A stretch of 64,000 bases of DNA, from positions 1 through 64,000 of the forward strand of contig CAMTPH010000003.1 of NCBI GenBank assembly GCA_947074345.1, written 5' to 3'. Of this stretch, positions 48,291 to 57,143 are shown piece by piece. Both the position numbers and the translations under genes were made by a program. Under the pieces are notes generated by a model. That model searched no databases and was not told the DNA's origin. It saw nothing but the letters and a program-made list of their open reading frames with translations. Position 1 is the stretch's first letter, and every line of letters starts with the position of its first letter. This DNA is from an uncultured Bacteroides sp. (GTDB lineage Bacteria; Bacteroidota; Bacteroidia; Bacteroidales; Bacteroidaceae).

Positions 48291-49322
48291 ATGAGCGAAG
48301 AAAAGAAGAGAATAAGGTTTATTGTTAATCCTATTTCGGGCACACAAGCCAAGGAATATATTTTAAATCTATTGGATGAGAAGATAGATTCAGATAAATA
48401 TTTATGGGATGTTGTTTATACCGAACGAGCTGGTCATGCAATTGAGATAGCCACTTTCGCAGCTGAAGAAGGTATTGATATCGTAGTTGCCATTGGTGGT
48501 GATGGAACGATTAATGAAATTGGTCGTTCGTTGGTACATACAAAAACATCTTTAGGTATTATCCCTTGTGGATCAGGAAATGGACTTGCTCGTCATTTGC
48601 ATATACCAATGGATCCGCGTAAGGCTTTAGAGATAATTAATGATGGTTGTCAAGATGTTATTGATTATGGAAGAATCAATGATATGGCCTTCTTCTGTAC
48701 ATGTGGTGTAGGTTTTGACGCATTTGTTAGTCTTAAGTTTGCAAATGCCGGCAAAAGAGGTCTATTGACATATCTAGAAAAAACCCTTCAAGAAAGTTTG
48801 ACTTACGAACCTGAAACCTATGAGATTGAGACCGAAGATGGTGTAAACAAATATAAAGCATTCTTGATAGCTTGTGGCAATGCTTCGCAATATGGTAACA
48901 ATGCTTATATTACTCCTCATGCTACTTTGCATGATGGATTACTAGATGTAACTGTTCTAGAACCATTCACTGTACTTGATGTACCTTCTTTAGCATTTCA
49001 ATTGTTTAATAAAACTATTGATCAGAATAGTAGAATCAAAACATTTCGAACAAAGAAGATGCTTATTCGTCGTTCATCACCGGGTGTTATACATTTTGAT
49101 GGTGACCCTATTGAGGCTGATAAGGATGTTTCTATTCAGATAATGCAGAAAGGTTTAAGGGTAATCGTACCTAGAACCCCATCTATTGATAAAGAAAATA
49201 AGCATGTATTGCAAAAGGCGCAGCAATATATGAATGGAATCAAACTAATGAATGAGGCTATTGTTGATAATATAAATAGCAAGAATCAGAAAATTATCCA
49301 AAAACTAACACGCAAAAATTAA
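48291..49322 (+). CDS. Diacylglycerol/sphingosine kinase-family lipid kinase
   Basis: The 343-residue protein has the YegS/DgkB/LCB5 catalytic fold: RFIVNPISGTQ near residue 9, the nucleotide-binding GGDGTINEIGRS near 65 and CGSGNGLARHL near 87. It phosphorylates a lipid hydroxyl with ATP. Because it is divergent from spt, a sphingoid base or ceramide is an attractive substrate, but diacylglycerol is equally compatible with the sequence. I chose ATG at 48291; a TTG at 48270 would add seven hydrophobic residues. Confidence 0.85.
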   Translation: MSEEKKRIRFIVNPISGTQAKEYILNLLDEKIDSDKYLWDVVYTERAGHAIEIATFAAEEGIDIVVAIGGDGTINEIGRSLVHTKTSLGIIPCGSGNGLARHLHIPMDPRKALEIINDGCQDVIDYGRINDMAFFCTCGVGFDAFVSLKFANAGKRGLLTYLEKTLQESLTYEPETYEIETEDGVNKYKAFLIACGNASQYGNNAYITPHATLHDGLLDVTVLEPFTVLDVPSLAFQLFNKTIDQNSRIKTFRTKKMLIRRSSPGVIHFDGDPIEADKDVSIQIMQKGLRVIVPRTPSIDKENKHVLQKAQQYMNGIKLMNEAIVDNINSKNQKIIQKLTRKN

Positions 49323-49328
49323 ATTATT

Positions 49329-49336
49329 TATTTTTG
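49329..49336 (+). promoter_or_regulatory. -7 box for aspS
   Basis: TATTTTTG matches TAnnTTTG and lies just after the lipid kinase stop. It gives a leader of about 48 nt. Confidence 0.5.
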
Positions 49337-49387
49337 CAGCCAACTTATTACAAATCTACATTATTATAATATTTAATACATATATAT

Positions 49388-51145
49388 ATGTTTAGAACTC
49401 ATACATGTGGAGAGCTTAGAATCTCTGACGTGAATAAACAAATAACTTTAGCGGGGTGGGTACAACGCACTCGTAAAATGGGTGGAATGACTTTCGTAGA
49501 TCTTCGTGATCGTTACGGAATAACTCAATTAGTTTTCAACGAAGCTGTTAATCAAGAGTTGTGCGAACAAGCTAATAAATTAGGACGTGAGTTTGTTATT
49601 CAAATTACAGGTACCGTAAATGAACGTTATAATAAGAATGAACACATTCCAACCGGTGATATTGAAATCATTGTTTCAGAAATGAAAGTGTTGAATGTTG
49701 CAAATACTCCTCCTTTTACAATCGAAGACAATACAGATGGTGGTGATGATATTCGTATGAAGTATCGTTATTTAGATTTGCGTCGTAACAACGTAAGATC
49801 TAATATGGAGCTTCGTCATAAAATGACTATCGAAGTACGTAAATACTTAGATGAGCTAGGATTCCTCGAAGTAGAGACTCCAATTCTTATTGGTTCTACA
49901 CCAGAAGGTGCACGCGACTTTGTAGTTCCTTCACGTATGAATCTAGGACAATTCTATGCACTTCCTCAATCACCTCAGTTGTTTAAGCAATTATTAATGG
50001 TGTCAGGTTTTGACCGTTATTTCCAAATTGCTAAGTGTTTCCGTGATGAAGACTTACGTGCTGACCGTCAACCAGAGTTTACTCAAATTGACTGTGAGAT
50101 GAGTTTTGTTGACCAAGAAGATGTTATCCAAACATTCGAAGGTATGGCTAAACACTTGTTCAAATCAATTCGTGGTATCGAGATTACTGAAACATTCCAA
50201 CGTATTCCTTGGGCTGATGCTATGAAGTATTATGGTAGTGATAAGCCAGACTTACGTTTTGATATGAAATTCGTAGAGTTGATGGATATCATGAAAGGTC
50301 ACGGTTTCCCTGTGTTTGATAGTGCAGAATATATTGGTGGTATTTGTGCTGAAGGTGCAGCATCATATACACGCAAGCAATTGGATGCATTGACAGACTT
50401 CGTGAAACGTCCTCAAATTGGTGCTAAAGGAATGGTTTATGCGCGTGTTGAAGCTGATGGTACAGTAAAATCAAGCGTAGATAAATTCTATACTCAAGAG
50501 GTACTTCAACAAATGAAAGAAGCTTTCAATGCTAAACCAGGCGATTTGATTTTGATTCTTTCGGGTGATGATGCAATGAAAACTCGCAAACAACTTTGTG
50601 AACTACGTCTTGAAGTAGGTTCTCAATTGGGATTGCGTGATAAAGATACATTCGTTTGCTTGTGGGTTGTTGATTTCCCATTGTTTGAGTGGGACGAAGA
50701 AACAGGACGTTACATGGCAATGCACCATCCATTTACATCTCCAAAACCAGAAGATATTCATTTGTTGGATTCAGATCCAGGTGCTGTACGTGCTAATGCA
50801 TACGATATGGTAATCAATGGTGTTGAAGTTGGTGGTGGTTCTATCCGTATCTACGATAGCGAATTGCAAAACAAGATGTTCCAATTATTAGGATTTACTC
50901 CAGAGCGTGCACAAGAACAATTTGGTTTCTTGATGGATGCATTCAAATTTGGTGCACCTCCTCATGGCGGATTGGCATACGGATTAGATCGTTGGGTGTC
51001 ATTGTTTGCAGGTCTTGACTCGATTCGTGATTGCATTGCATTCCCTAAAAACAACTCTGGCCGTGATGTAATGACTGATGCACCTGCTCCATTGGATCCA
51101 TCTCAATTAGAAGAGTTGAATTTAATAGTAGACATAAAAGAATAA
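49388..51145 (+). CDS. aspS: Aspartyl-tRNA synthetase
   Basis: It charges tRNA-Asp. The 585-residue bacterial-type class II enzyme has an OB-fold anticodon domain (residues 1-110), a catalytic core with [18 protein letters not shown] (motif 2, near 218) and a GAD insertion domain (about 285-400). Motif 3 is [11 protein letters not shown] near 527. The gtrA-like gene begins directly after its stop. Confidence 0.97.
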   Translation: MFRTHTCGELRISDVNKQITLAGWVQRTRKMGGMTFVDLRDRYGITQLVFNEAVNQELCEQANKLGREFVIQITGTVNERYNKNEHIPTGDIEIIVSEMKVLNVANTPPFTIEDNTDGGDDIRMKYRYLDLRRNNVRSNMELRHKMTIEVRKYLDELGFLEVETPILIGSTPEGARDFVVPSRMNLGQFYALPQSPQLFKQLLMVSGFDRYFQIAKCFRDEDLRADRQPEFTQIDCEMSFVDQEDVIQTFEGMAKHLFKSIRGIEITETFQRIPWADAMKYYGSDKPDLRFDMKFVELMDIMKGHGFPVFDSAEYIGGICAEGAASYTRKQLDALTDFVKRPQIGAKGMVYARVEADGTVKSSVDKFYTQEVLQQMKEAFNAKPGDLILILSGDDAMKTRKQLCELRLEVGSQLGLRDKDTFVCLWVVDFPLFEWDEETGRYMAMHHPFTSPKPEDIHLLDSDPGAVRANAYDMVINGVEVGGGSIRIYDSELQNKMFQLLGFTPERAQEQFGFLMDAFKFGAPPHGGLAYGLDRWVSLFAGLDSIRDCIAFPKNNSGRDVMTDAPAPLDPSQLEELNLIVDIKE

Positions 51146-51541
51146 GTGAAAACATCAACACGTATTTTTCGTTTTGCCATTATTGGCACGATTAACGCCA
51201 TAATCATAGCTTTTGTAATATGGTTTATGATGAAAGTATTATCGTGTCACTACATTATAACTAATATTGTAGCCTATGTTTTGGCACAAACGAATAATTT
51301 TTTCTGGTGTAAATATTGGGTTTTCAAAAACGATGGAGGACCAAAACATACTCTTTGGGAACAGTTAGTCTTATTTGCTATTGCTTTCGGCATTGCTTAT
51401 GGCGCTCAATTCTTATTCCTTATTTTAATGGTTGAGGTAGGGCATGTAGATAAGATAGTTGCTCAGTTTCTTGGTATGTTTATATATGGTGCCATCAACT
51501 TTATTGCCAATAAACGATTTACATTCAAAGAAAAGAAATAA
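51146..51541 (+). CDS. GtrA-family membrane protein
   Basis: The 131-residue protein has four membrane helices and the GtrA pattern FAIIGTINAIIIAFVIWF near the start and GAINFIANKRFTF at the end. GtrA proteins are thought to flip or help move lipid-linked sugars. The start is GTG at 51146, directly after the aspS stop, so translation is coupled. Codon use is like its neighbours. The partner glycosyltransferase usual for GtrA is not adjacent. Confidence 0.85.
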   Translation: MKTSTRIFRFAIIGTINAIIIAFVIWFMMKVLSCHYIITNIVAYVLAQTNNFFWCKYWVFKNDGGPKHTLWEQLVLFAIAFGIAYGAQFLFLILMVEVGHVDKIVAQFLGMFIYGAINFIANKRFTFKEKK

Positions 51542-51563
51542 TACAAGAACAGTATACAAAAAG

Positions 51564-51606
51564 AAAATCCGGTTAAACATTTTATTGTTTAACCGGATTT
51601 CTTTTT
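51564..51606. terminator. Bidirectional terminator between gtrA and aguB
   Basis: AAATCCGGTTAAACA pairs with TGTTTAACCGGATTT around a 6-nt loop. T runs lie on both sides, so it can end both the aspS-gtrA and the aguA-aguB transcripts. Confidence 0.9.
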
Positions 51607-51622
51607 ATCGGTAGATTTCTTT

Positions 51623-52507
51623 TTAATCTATAAAGCGTTTAGTGATGCCGCTGTATTCATCAATTCTTCTATCACGCAAGAAAGGCCACCATCTACGCAC
51701 GTTTTCAGAGCGTTTCATGTCAATATCGACAATCAAGTTTTCCTCTTTATCGTTAGATGCTTGAGTTAAGAACTCACCTTGTGGGCCTGCAACGAAACTA
51801 TTACCCCAAAACTGAATACCATTAGTCTGACCCGAAGGATCACTTTCGTGTCCTACGCGATTAACAGAAATAACAGGCAAGCCATTGGCAACTGCATGAC
51901 CTCTTTGAGAGATGATCCATGCATTTAGCTGACGATTCTTTTCATCCTCAGTATCCGAACTTTCCCATCCGATAGCTGTAGGATAAATCAATAACTCAGC
52001 ACCTTTTAGAGCCATAAGTCTAGCAGCTTCCGGATACCATTGGTCCCAACATACTAGAACTCCCAACTTGCCTATAGATGTTTGAATAGGTTCAAAGCCG
52101 ATGTCACCCGGAGTAAAATAGAACTTTTCGTAATAAGCAGGATCATCAGGAATATGCATCTTGCGATATTTCCCTGCAATACTACCATCTTTATCAAACA
52201 CAACAGCAGTGTTGTGATATAAACCAGGAGCACGTTTCTCGAAAAGTGAAGTCACAAGAACAATACCCAAGTTCTTAGCAATTTCGCTATAGAAACCAGT
52301 TGATGGGCCAGGAATTGGTTCTGCTAAATCAAATAAATTAGTATCTTCTGTTTGGCAGAAATAAAGAGAATTGTGGAGCTCTTGCAATACCACAAGTTCG
52401 GCACCATCTTTAGCGCAATTTTCAATATTCTTAGCCAGCTTCATTAAGTTTGCTTTTAAATCAGCAGTATTGGCTTGTTGTATAAGTCCTACTTTAATAC
52501 TTCTCAT
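51623..52507 (-). CDS. aguB: N-carbamoylputrescine amidase
   Basis: It hydrolyses N-carbamoylputrescine to putrescine, CO2 and ammonia. The 294-residue nitrilase-fold enzyme shows the catalytic triad Glu (VVLQELHN near 42), Lys (GKYRKMHIPDD near 114) and Cys (VLVCWDQWYPEAARL near 150). I chose ATG at 52507 (MRSIKVGLIQQ); an extension to 52525 adds six residues. It lies 24 bp downstream of aguA, its partner enzyme. Confidence 0.94.
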   Translation of the reverse strand: MRSIKVGLIQQANTADLKANLMKLAKNIENCAKDGAELVVLQELHNSLYFCQTEDTNLFDLAEPIPGPSTGFYSEIAKNLGIVLVTSLFEKRAPGLYHNTAVVFDKDGSIAGKYRKMHIPDDPAYYEKFYFTPGDIGFEPIQTSIGKLGVLVCWDQWYPEAARLMALKGAELLIYPTAIGWESSDTEDEKNRQLNAWIISQRGHAVANGLPVISVNRVGHESDPSGQTNGIQFWGNSFVAGPQGEFLTQASNDKEENLIVDIDMKRSENVRRWWPFLRDRRIDEYSGITKRFID

Positions 52508-52531
52508 ATATTTATTAGTAATCAAAATCTA

Positions 52532-53647
52532 TTATTTAATAACTCCTTTTGGAAATTGCATGGTAACACAATGCAATGAGCCGTGTTGCTTAATCAATGC
52601 ACAGCAATCGATGCCCACAATTTCGTAATTAGGAAAAGCTTGTTTTAATACCTCTGCAGCTTTCTCATCATTTTCTGGTTGTTGATAAGTAGGGTAGAGT
52701 ACAGCCCCATTAATGATTAAGAAGTTGGCGTATGTAGCCGGCAAACGTTCATCATCAAAAATAATTTTATCAGCCATCGGCAAAGCAAGCAAACGATATG
52801 GGCGGTCATCAAGCGTACGAAATTCAGCTAACTGATTCTTCATCGCTAACAATGACTCATAATGTTCATCCTCTTTATCATTGCATTCTACAAAAGCGAT
52901 CGTGTCGTTAGGACAAATACGAGCAAGCGTATCGATATGACTATCGGTATCATCGCCTGCCAGATATCCATGATCTAACCACAATACTTGTTGTAGATGA
53001 AATATCGATTTAAGATATTGCTCAATATCCACCTTATTCATTTGTCCATTTCTATTAGGCGATAATAGACATTCTGATGTAGTAAGAATAGTACCCTTGC
53101 CATCACTTTCAATCGATCCACCTTCTAACACAAAATTTAGACAATTGGCATATGCACCGTTTATAGCGTTGCCAATAAATAAATTGCGAGTAATGAGGTT
53201 GTCGTAATTTGATGCGAATTTTAAGCCCCACCCATTAAAAGTAAAGTCTAACAGAAGAGGTTTTTCTTCTTGAATCATAGTAATAGCACCATGATCGCGT
53301 GCCCATGTATCGTTTGTGTCACATTTAAAGAAACGAACATTCTCCATGTTTACGATATTGGCAATTTTCTGATTTACCTCGTCAGGATTTGGAGTAACAA
53401 TCAAAAGCAATTCGCGTTTAGCTATCTCTTTAGCTATCTCAATGAAACAACGTTCAACCTCATCAAGGATATAAGCCCAATCGGTGTTTGCATGTGGCCA
53501 TGTTAGTTGTACACCACTTTGTTGATACCATTCAGCAGGTAGAAAAGCCTCTCTCATTTCGATGCTTTTATTAAAAAGTTGATCGAAAGTCAATTGATAA
53601 TCTTTACCAGAAAGACCTTCATAAGCAATATTAAAATTTATTCCCAT
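52532..53647 (-). CDS. aguA: Agmatine deiminase
   Basis: It converts agmatine to N-carbamoylputrescine and ammonia. The 371-residue guanidino-modifying enzyme has WARDHGAI near 128, LEGGSIESDGKGT near 184, GDDTDSHIDTLAR near 238 and the catalytic Cys in HGSLHCVTMQ near 358. ATG at 53647 leaves a 30-residue extension before MREAFLPAEWYQQSG, which is the usual start of the family, so ATG at 53557 is an alternative. The gene begins 12 bp after the DUF2148 gene, favouring the longer form or an operon with an untranslated gap. Confidence 0.92.
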   Translation of the reverse strand: MGINFNIAYEGLSGKDYQLTFDQLFNKSIEMREAFLPAEWYQQSGVQLTWPHANTDWAYILDEVERCFIEIAKEIAKRELLLIVTPNPDEVNQKIANIVNMENVRFFKCDTNDTWARDHGAITMIQEEKPLLLDFTFNGWGLKFASNYDNLITRNLFIGNAINGAYANCLNFVLEGGSIESDGKGTILTTSECLLSPNRNGQMNKVDIEQYLKSIFHLQQVLWLDHGYLAGDDTDSHIDTLARICPNDTIAFVECNDKEDEHYESLLAMKNQLAEFRTLDDRPYRLLALPMADKIIFDDERLPATYANFLIINGAVLYPTYQQPENDEKAAEVLKQAFPNYEIVGIDCCALIKQHGSLHCVTMQFPKGVIK

Positions 53648-53659
53648 AACGAAAAGCTA

Positions 53660-54190
53660 TTATTGTTTTGGTTTTCTATCAAAGAACGGATTTTTAGAAG
53701 AAGCACTAACAGGAATAGCATAAACCTGTTTGCATCCTTTTAACCAATCAAGTCTTTGTGCGGCAAGTCCCGCCGAGAACATAACACGAGTGTCTACACG
53801 AAAATCTGCTGCAGTAGCACAAGCCGAACCAATGGCAATTCCTACATCAACACTGTTGATAGCGCAAGGAACACCCTCTTTTCTATCTACACATTTATCA
53901 TATCCACAATGTCCACAATTTAAACCTTGTGCGGCATCATCAGTACCAATTATAACAATGCATTCAGCGTTAAGAATGTTTTCGGCATCGCGCAAAAAGA
54001 ACATCATGCCATGTTCTTCTACCATTGCTATCATCTTGTTAGATAGTGTTTTAATATCTTCGCCTGTAATCATGGCTACCTCAATAATGTCCACTCCCTT
54101 TCCTTTCGGAGCAGTACGGGCTGCAGTCATCATTTGTCGACCTACATTACAAATATATTCATGTCGACTGTCACGTTCGTTGATAATCAT
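53660..54190 (-). CDS. DUF2148 ferredoxin-like domain protein
   Basis: The 176-residue protein is rich in Cys, with a cluster CGHCGYDKC at about 119-127, a further VPC near 135 and SACATAADF near 152. DUF2148 proteins are predicted iron-sulfur proteins of unknown function. It begins the leftward operon with aguA and aguB. A redox role linked to polyamine metabolism is possible, but the association may simply be shared transcription. Confidence 0.82.
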   Translation of the reverse strand: MIINERDSRHEYICNVGRQMMTAARTAPKGKGVDIIEVAMITGEDIKTLSNKMIAMVEEHGMMFFLRDAENILNAECIVIIGTDDAAQGLNCGHCGYDKCVDRKEGVPCAINSVDVGIAIGSACATAADFRVDTRVMFSAGLAAQRLDWLKGCKQVYAIPVSASSKNPFFDRKPKQ

Positions 54191-54215
54191 ATCTTTTTTG
54201 GTTTAATCTATAATA

Positions 54216-54223
54216 CAAAGATA
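54216..54223 (-). promoter_or_regulatory. -7 box for the DUF2148-aguA-aguB operon
   Basis: The plus strand reads CAAAGATA, giving TATCTTTG on the minus strand, 26 bp before the start at 54190. Confidence 0.55.
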
Positions 54224-54265
54224 TAAACTATCTTGATTAAAACTTTTGAAATGATGCAATTTGTG

Positions 54266-54273
54266 TAACTTTG
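54266..54273 (+). promoter_or_regulatory. -33/-7 promoter for the fetAB-like pair
   Basis: TAACTTTG at 54266-54273 with TTTG at 54245-54248, 17 bp upstream, is the best full match to the Bacteroides promoter pattern in the window. The leader is about 25 nt. Confidence 0.7.
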
Positions 54274-54301
54274 CCCTAACTAAGTATAGAATATAAATAA
54301 A

Positions 54302-54925
54302 ATGCTACAAATAAAAGAAGCCTCTATTGTTTACAACGAAACGGTTTTATTTTCAGATTTCAGTATGCAATTAAATAAAGGCGAATCAGCTTGTATAGGA
54401 GGCGATTCAGGACGTGGTAAAACATCATTGCTCAATGCTATCATGGGCTTCGTGCCACTTCATTCAGGAAAAATCATAGTTGGAGGGTTAGAATTAAATA
54501 AGAGCAACATTCATAATATTCGTAAACAGATTGCTTGGATACCTCAAGAGTTAGCTTTGCCCAACGAGTGGGTACACGAAATGGTACAAATGCCTTTTGA
54601 CTTGAAAGCTAATCGTGGCATCGTTTTCTCTAAAGATAACTTATTTTCTTGTTTTGAAGAGTTAGGTCTAGACAATGATCTATATCAGAAGCGTGTAACA
54701 GAAATATCTGGCGGACAACGTCAACGTATTATGATAGCCGTTGCAGCTATGTTGCAAAAATCGCTATTGATAGTCGATGAACCAACATCTGCACTCGATC
54801 CTATTTCGACAGATAAAGTATTGGCATTTCTTCATAAGCAAGCAACCGAACATAACACTTCAATTCTTGCTGTTTCGCACGACAAGAGATTTGCTACAGG
54901 TTGTAAAACTCAAATTTGTTTATAG
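54302..54925 (+). CDS. fetA: ABC transporter ATP-binding protein (FetA/YbbL-like)
   Basis: The 207-residue ATPase has Walker A GGDSGRGKTS near 33-42, signature ISGGQRQRI near 136-144, Walker B LLIVDEPTSALD near 155 and the H-loop VSHDKR near 190. Its length and its partner identify the FetAB type, which exports iron in E. coli. The permease gene follows after 22 bp. The exact substrate in this organism is inferred. Confidence 0.85.
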   Translation: MLQIKEASIVYNETVLFSDFSMQLNKGESACIGGDSGRGKTSLLNAIMGFVPLHSGKIIVGGLELNKSNIHNIRKQIAWIPQELALPNEWVHEMVQMPFDLKANRGIVFSKDNLFSCFEELGLDNDLYQKRVTEISGGQRQRIMIAVAAMLQKSLLIVDEPTSALDPISTDKVLAFLHKQATEHNTSILAVSHDKRFATGCKTQICL

Positions 54926-54947
54926 TACTCTCAAAACATATTAAATT

Positions 54948-55736
54948 ATGGGCACCATAGATATATCATACTTGCATTTAGCCATAGGGCTATTATTATT
55001 AGTCATTCCTATTTACTACTTATGGAAATATAAAACCGGTTTGGTCAATGCAACCATAATAGGAACATCGCGAATGATTGTTCAGTTATTTCTTATTGGT
55101 ATATATTTGAAGTACTTATTTTTATGGGATAATCCATGGGTTAACATACTATGGGTTGTGATAATGGTATTTGTTGCCGGTCAAACAGCTATTGCTCGCA
55201 CCGGATTAAAACGTAGTATACTGCTTATTCCTTTTAGTGTAGGATTCTTGTTTAGTGCAATTGTTGTGGGACTCTACTTTATAGGTGTGGTGTTGCGACT
55301 CGACAATATATTTAGCGCACAATACTTTATTCCGATATTTGGTATTTTGATGGGTAATATGCTTTCTAGCAATGTCATTGCTCTCAATACTTACTATAGC
55401 GGACTGAAAAGAGAAGAACAAATGTATCGCTATCTTTTAGGCAATGGAGCGACATCGCAAGAAGCACAAGCCCCATTTATAAAGCAAGCGCTCGTAAAAG
55501 CTTTTAGCCCACTTATAGCAAATATATCGGTTATGGGGTTAGTGGCTCTCCCTGGCACTATGATTGGTCAGATACTTGGAGGTAGTAGCCCAAACGTAGC
55601 TATCAAATATCAAATGATGATTATGGTTATCACCTTTACTGCTTCAATGATATCGCTAATTATTACTATCAAGCTAGCTTCTCGCAAATCATTTGATGCA
55701 TACGGCAAGTTACTTCCTATAAGTCGTATCAACTAG
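54948..55736 (+). CDS. fetB: ABC transporter permease (FetB/YbbM-like)
   Basis: The 262-residue protein has about seven membrane helices and the UPF0014 pattern: TSRMIVQLFLIGIYLKYLF-like near 43-61, FIPIFGILMGNMLSSNVIALN region near 127-147 and GLVALPGTMIGQILGGSSP near 204. It pairs with FetA to export iron and protect against oxidative stress in E. coli. The two genes form one unit with the promoter at 54245-54273. Confidence 0.87.
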   Translation: MGTIDISYLHLAIGLLLLVIPIYYLWKYKTGLVNATIIGTSRMIVQLFLIGIYLKYLFLWDNPWVNILWVVIMVFVAGQTAIARTGLKRSILLIPFSVGFLFSAIVVGLYFIGVVLRLDNIFSAQYFIPIFGILMGNMLSSNVIALNTYYSGLKREEQMYRYLLGNGATSQEAQAPFIKQALVKAFSPLIANISVMGLVALPGTMIGQILGGSSPNVAIKYQMMIMVITFTASMISLIITIKLASRKSFDAYGKLLPISRIN

Positions 55737-55750
55737 CCTATATCGTATTT

Positions 55751-55814
55751 GATAACTGTTAACTATTATCAGATTAAATGTATATAAACAATATGATAAC
55801 TGTTAACTATTAAC
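55751..55814. repeat. Bipartite palindromic repeat, copy 3
   Basis: Unit A, GATAACTGTTAACTATTATC, starts at 55751 and unit B, GATAACTGTTAACTATTAAC, starts at 55795, again 44 bp apart. TGTATATA starts at 55779, offset 28. It lies 14 bp after the fetB stop. Confidence 0.85.
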
Positions 55815-55846
55815 GTGCAAGTTGTAGAAGAAAATAATAAAACATA

Positions 55847-55886
55847 CAAAGGCCAAAGCAATAGTTTGTTACTGCTTTGGCCTTTG
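55847..55886 (-). terminator. Terminator after the fimbrillin array
   Basis: CAAAGGCCAAAGCA pairs with TGCTTTGGCCTTTG around a 12-nt loop, close behind the stop of the last fimbrillin gene. The T-rich stretch follows on the minus strand. Confidence 0.8.
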
Positions 55887-55910
55887 ATGTATATATGTCA
55901 ATCAATTATA

Positions 55911-57020
55911 TTAATTGGTTTGGGTAGGAATAATTACTCCATCAATATTTACAATCTGCCAATTTTTAACTTGAACACTATTAGTTGCATTAAAGGTTAT
56001 CGTATCTACACTGAGCGTAGTATTGTAGGTGTAAGAATAACCTGCTTGATATCCGCCATCTCCACTTGTTGATGTTCCCCCTTTGTATGGAGGGATTTTC
56101 AATGAATAAACTCTAGGTGAACTTTCATTATTAATAGTTACACTAAATGTACACGTCATACTATCAGTTATTTGAGCCAAAGGCATCATAGTGATTTGTC
56201 CGTTATATGCATTAGTGGCCGAAGAGTTTGTTGATGTACCATCACCAACTGACATTGTAGTTGTAGAAGTTAATTCATCAGCTGGTGTAATAATACCTGT
56301 AGTTAAATTCCAAGAAATACCGTTAGTTGAAGATGGTGTTATACCGAAAAGTGGAGTTGGACTACTATTTATAGTAACACCGCTTTCAGCAGTTAGGTTG
56401 ACAATTATTTGGGTACAACAATGTGTCATCTTAAAATCGATTTCGTTTGAGGTAGCGTTAGGTGTATAACTTAATTTATCGCCCCAGATATAATCCATTT
56501 TATTTTGTAGAGAAGAGGCAGTAGCCGATCCACTACTAAAAGTAAATGAAGGAACAGCTGTACCAGCCGGCACATTTACACCTGCTGCATAGAAATCGTA
56601 TACACCAGAGGCAAGAACCATTTGATCGTCGTCTGATGGCGATAATGTTCCAGAAGTGATCGATTTATATTCCTTTGCTTGAACAACGGAATTTGTATTA
56701 TTAAATGCGCTAATATCTACGATACGGCCAGTACCAATATCAACATAGGTACCATCAGTGCCTGTAGTGACAGCAAATCCGCCCTGTGTTGCTGATGTTA
56801 ATACACCAGCCCGGAAATATAACTTGTAACTACTACTAGTTCCGGTGCTATCACTGCTATTGCTATTATCATCCGAACCTCCACCGCTATTGGTGTTGTC
56901 ATTGTCGGTTGGATTGATTAGATTGGAAAGGTTGATATTTATATCATCCTTAGAACAACTTATTGTGCATATAGTGATTAGTGATAATAACCCTATTGCT
57001 ATTAAATACATTTTTTTCAT
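55911..57020 (-). CDS. Fimbrillin-like lipoprotein 1 (last in array)
   Basis: The 369-residue precursor has a lipoprotein signal (Cys22 in ISCSKDD) and then a Ser/Asn/Asp/Gly linker (about 37-65). Array-wide motifs follow: MDYIWG near 173, FKMTHCCTQI near 193, ISWNLTTGIITP near 229 and a final YSYTYN plus VKNW strand. It fits the fimbrillin/Mfa-like family of type V pili. It is the longest member, lacks the Thr/Ser-Arg site of the other five and is set apart by a 123-bp gap. These traits could mark an anchor or terminal subunit. Confidence 0.8.
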   Translation of the reverse strand: MKKMYLIAIGLLSLITICTISCSKDDININLSNLINPTDNDNTNSGGGSDDNSNSSDSTGTSSSYKLYFRAGVLTSATQGGFAVTTGTDGTYVDIGTGRIVDISAFNNTNSVVQAKEYKSITSGTLSPSDDDQMVLASGVYDFYAAGVNVPAGTAVPSFTFSSGSATASSLQNKMDYIWGDKLSYTPNATSNEIDFKMTHCCTQIIVNLTAESGVTINSSPTPLFGITPSSTNGISWNLTTGIITPADELTSTTTMSVGDGTSTNSSATNAYNGQITMMPLAQITDSMTCTFSVTINNESSPRVYSLKIPPYKGGTSTSGDGGYQAGYSYTYNTTLSVDTITFNATNSVQVKNWQIVNIDGVIIPTQTN

Positions 57021-57072
57021 ATCTATATCATCATTAATAATATTATACAGTCTAGTTTATTCTTTTATTAAT

Positions 57073-57103
57073 ACAAAACATATAAATTTTATAAATGTTT
57101 TGT
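57073..57103. promoter_or_regulatory. AT-rich inverted repeat between fimbrillin genes 1 and 2
   Basis: ACAAAACAT (57073-57081) and ATGTTTTGT (57095-57103) are exact inverses around a 13-nt AT-only loop. It may be a weak attenuator or a protein site that sets the level of gene 1 relative to the genes before it. Confidence 0.35.
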
Positions 57104-57143
57104 TTAAAATCTTTTTTTTGATTCCTCCCAAATGTTTATAGTT

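Noticed and set aside
53730-54206. Open frame of 158 codons on the plus strand
   Set aside because: It is antisense to the DUF2148 gene, which has the clear Cys motifs.
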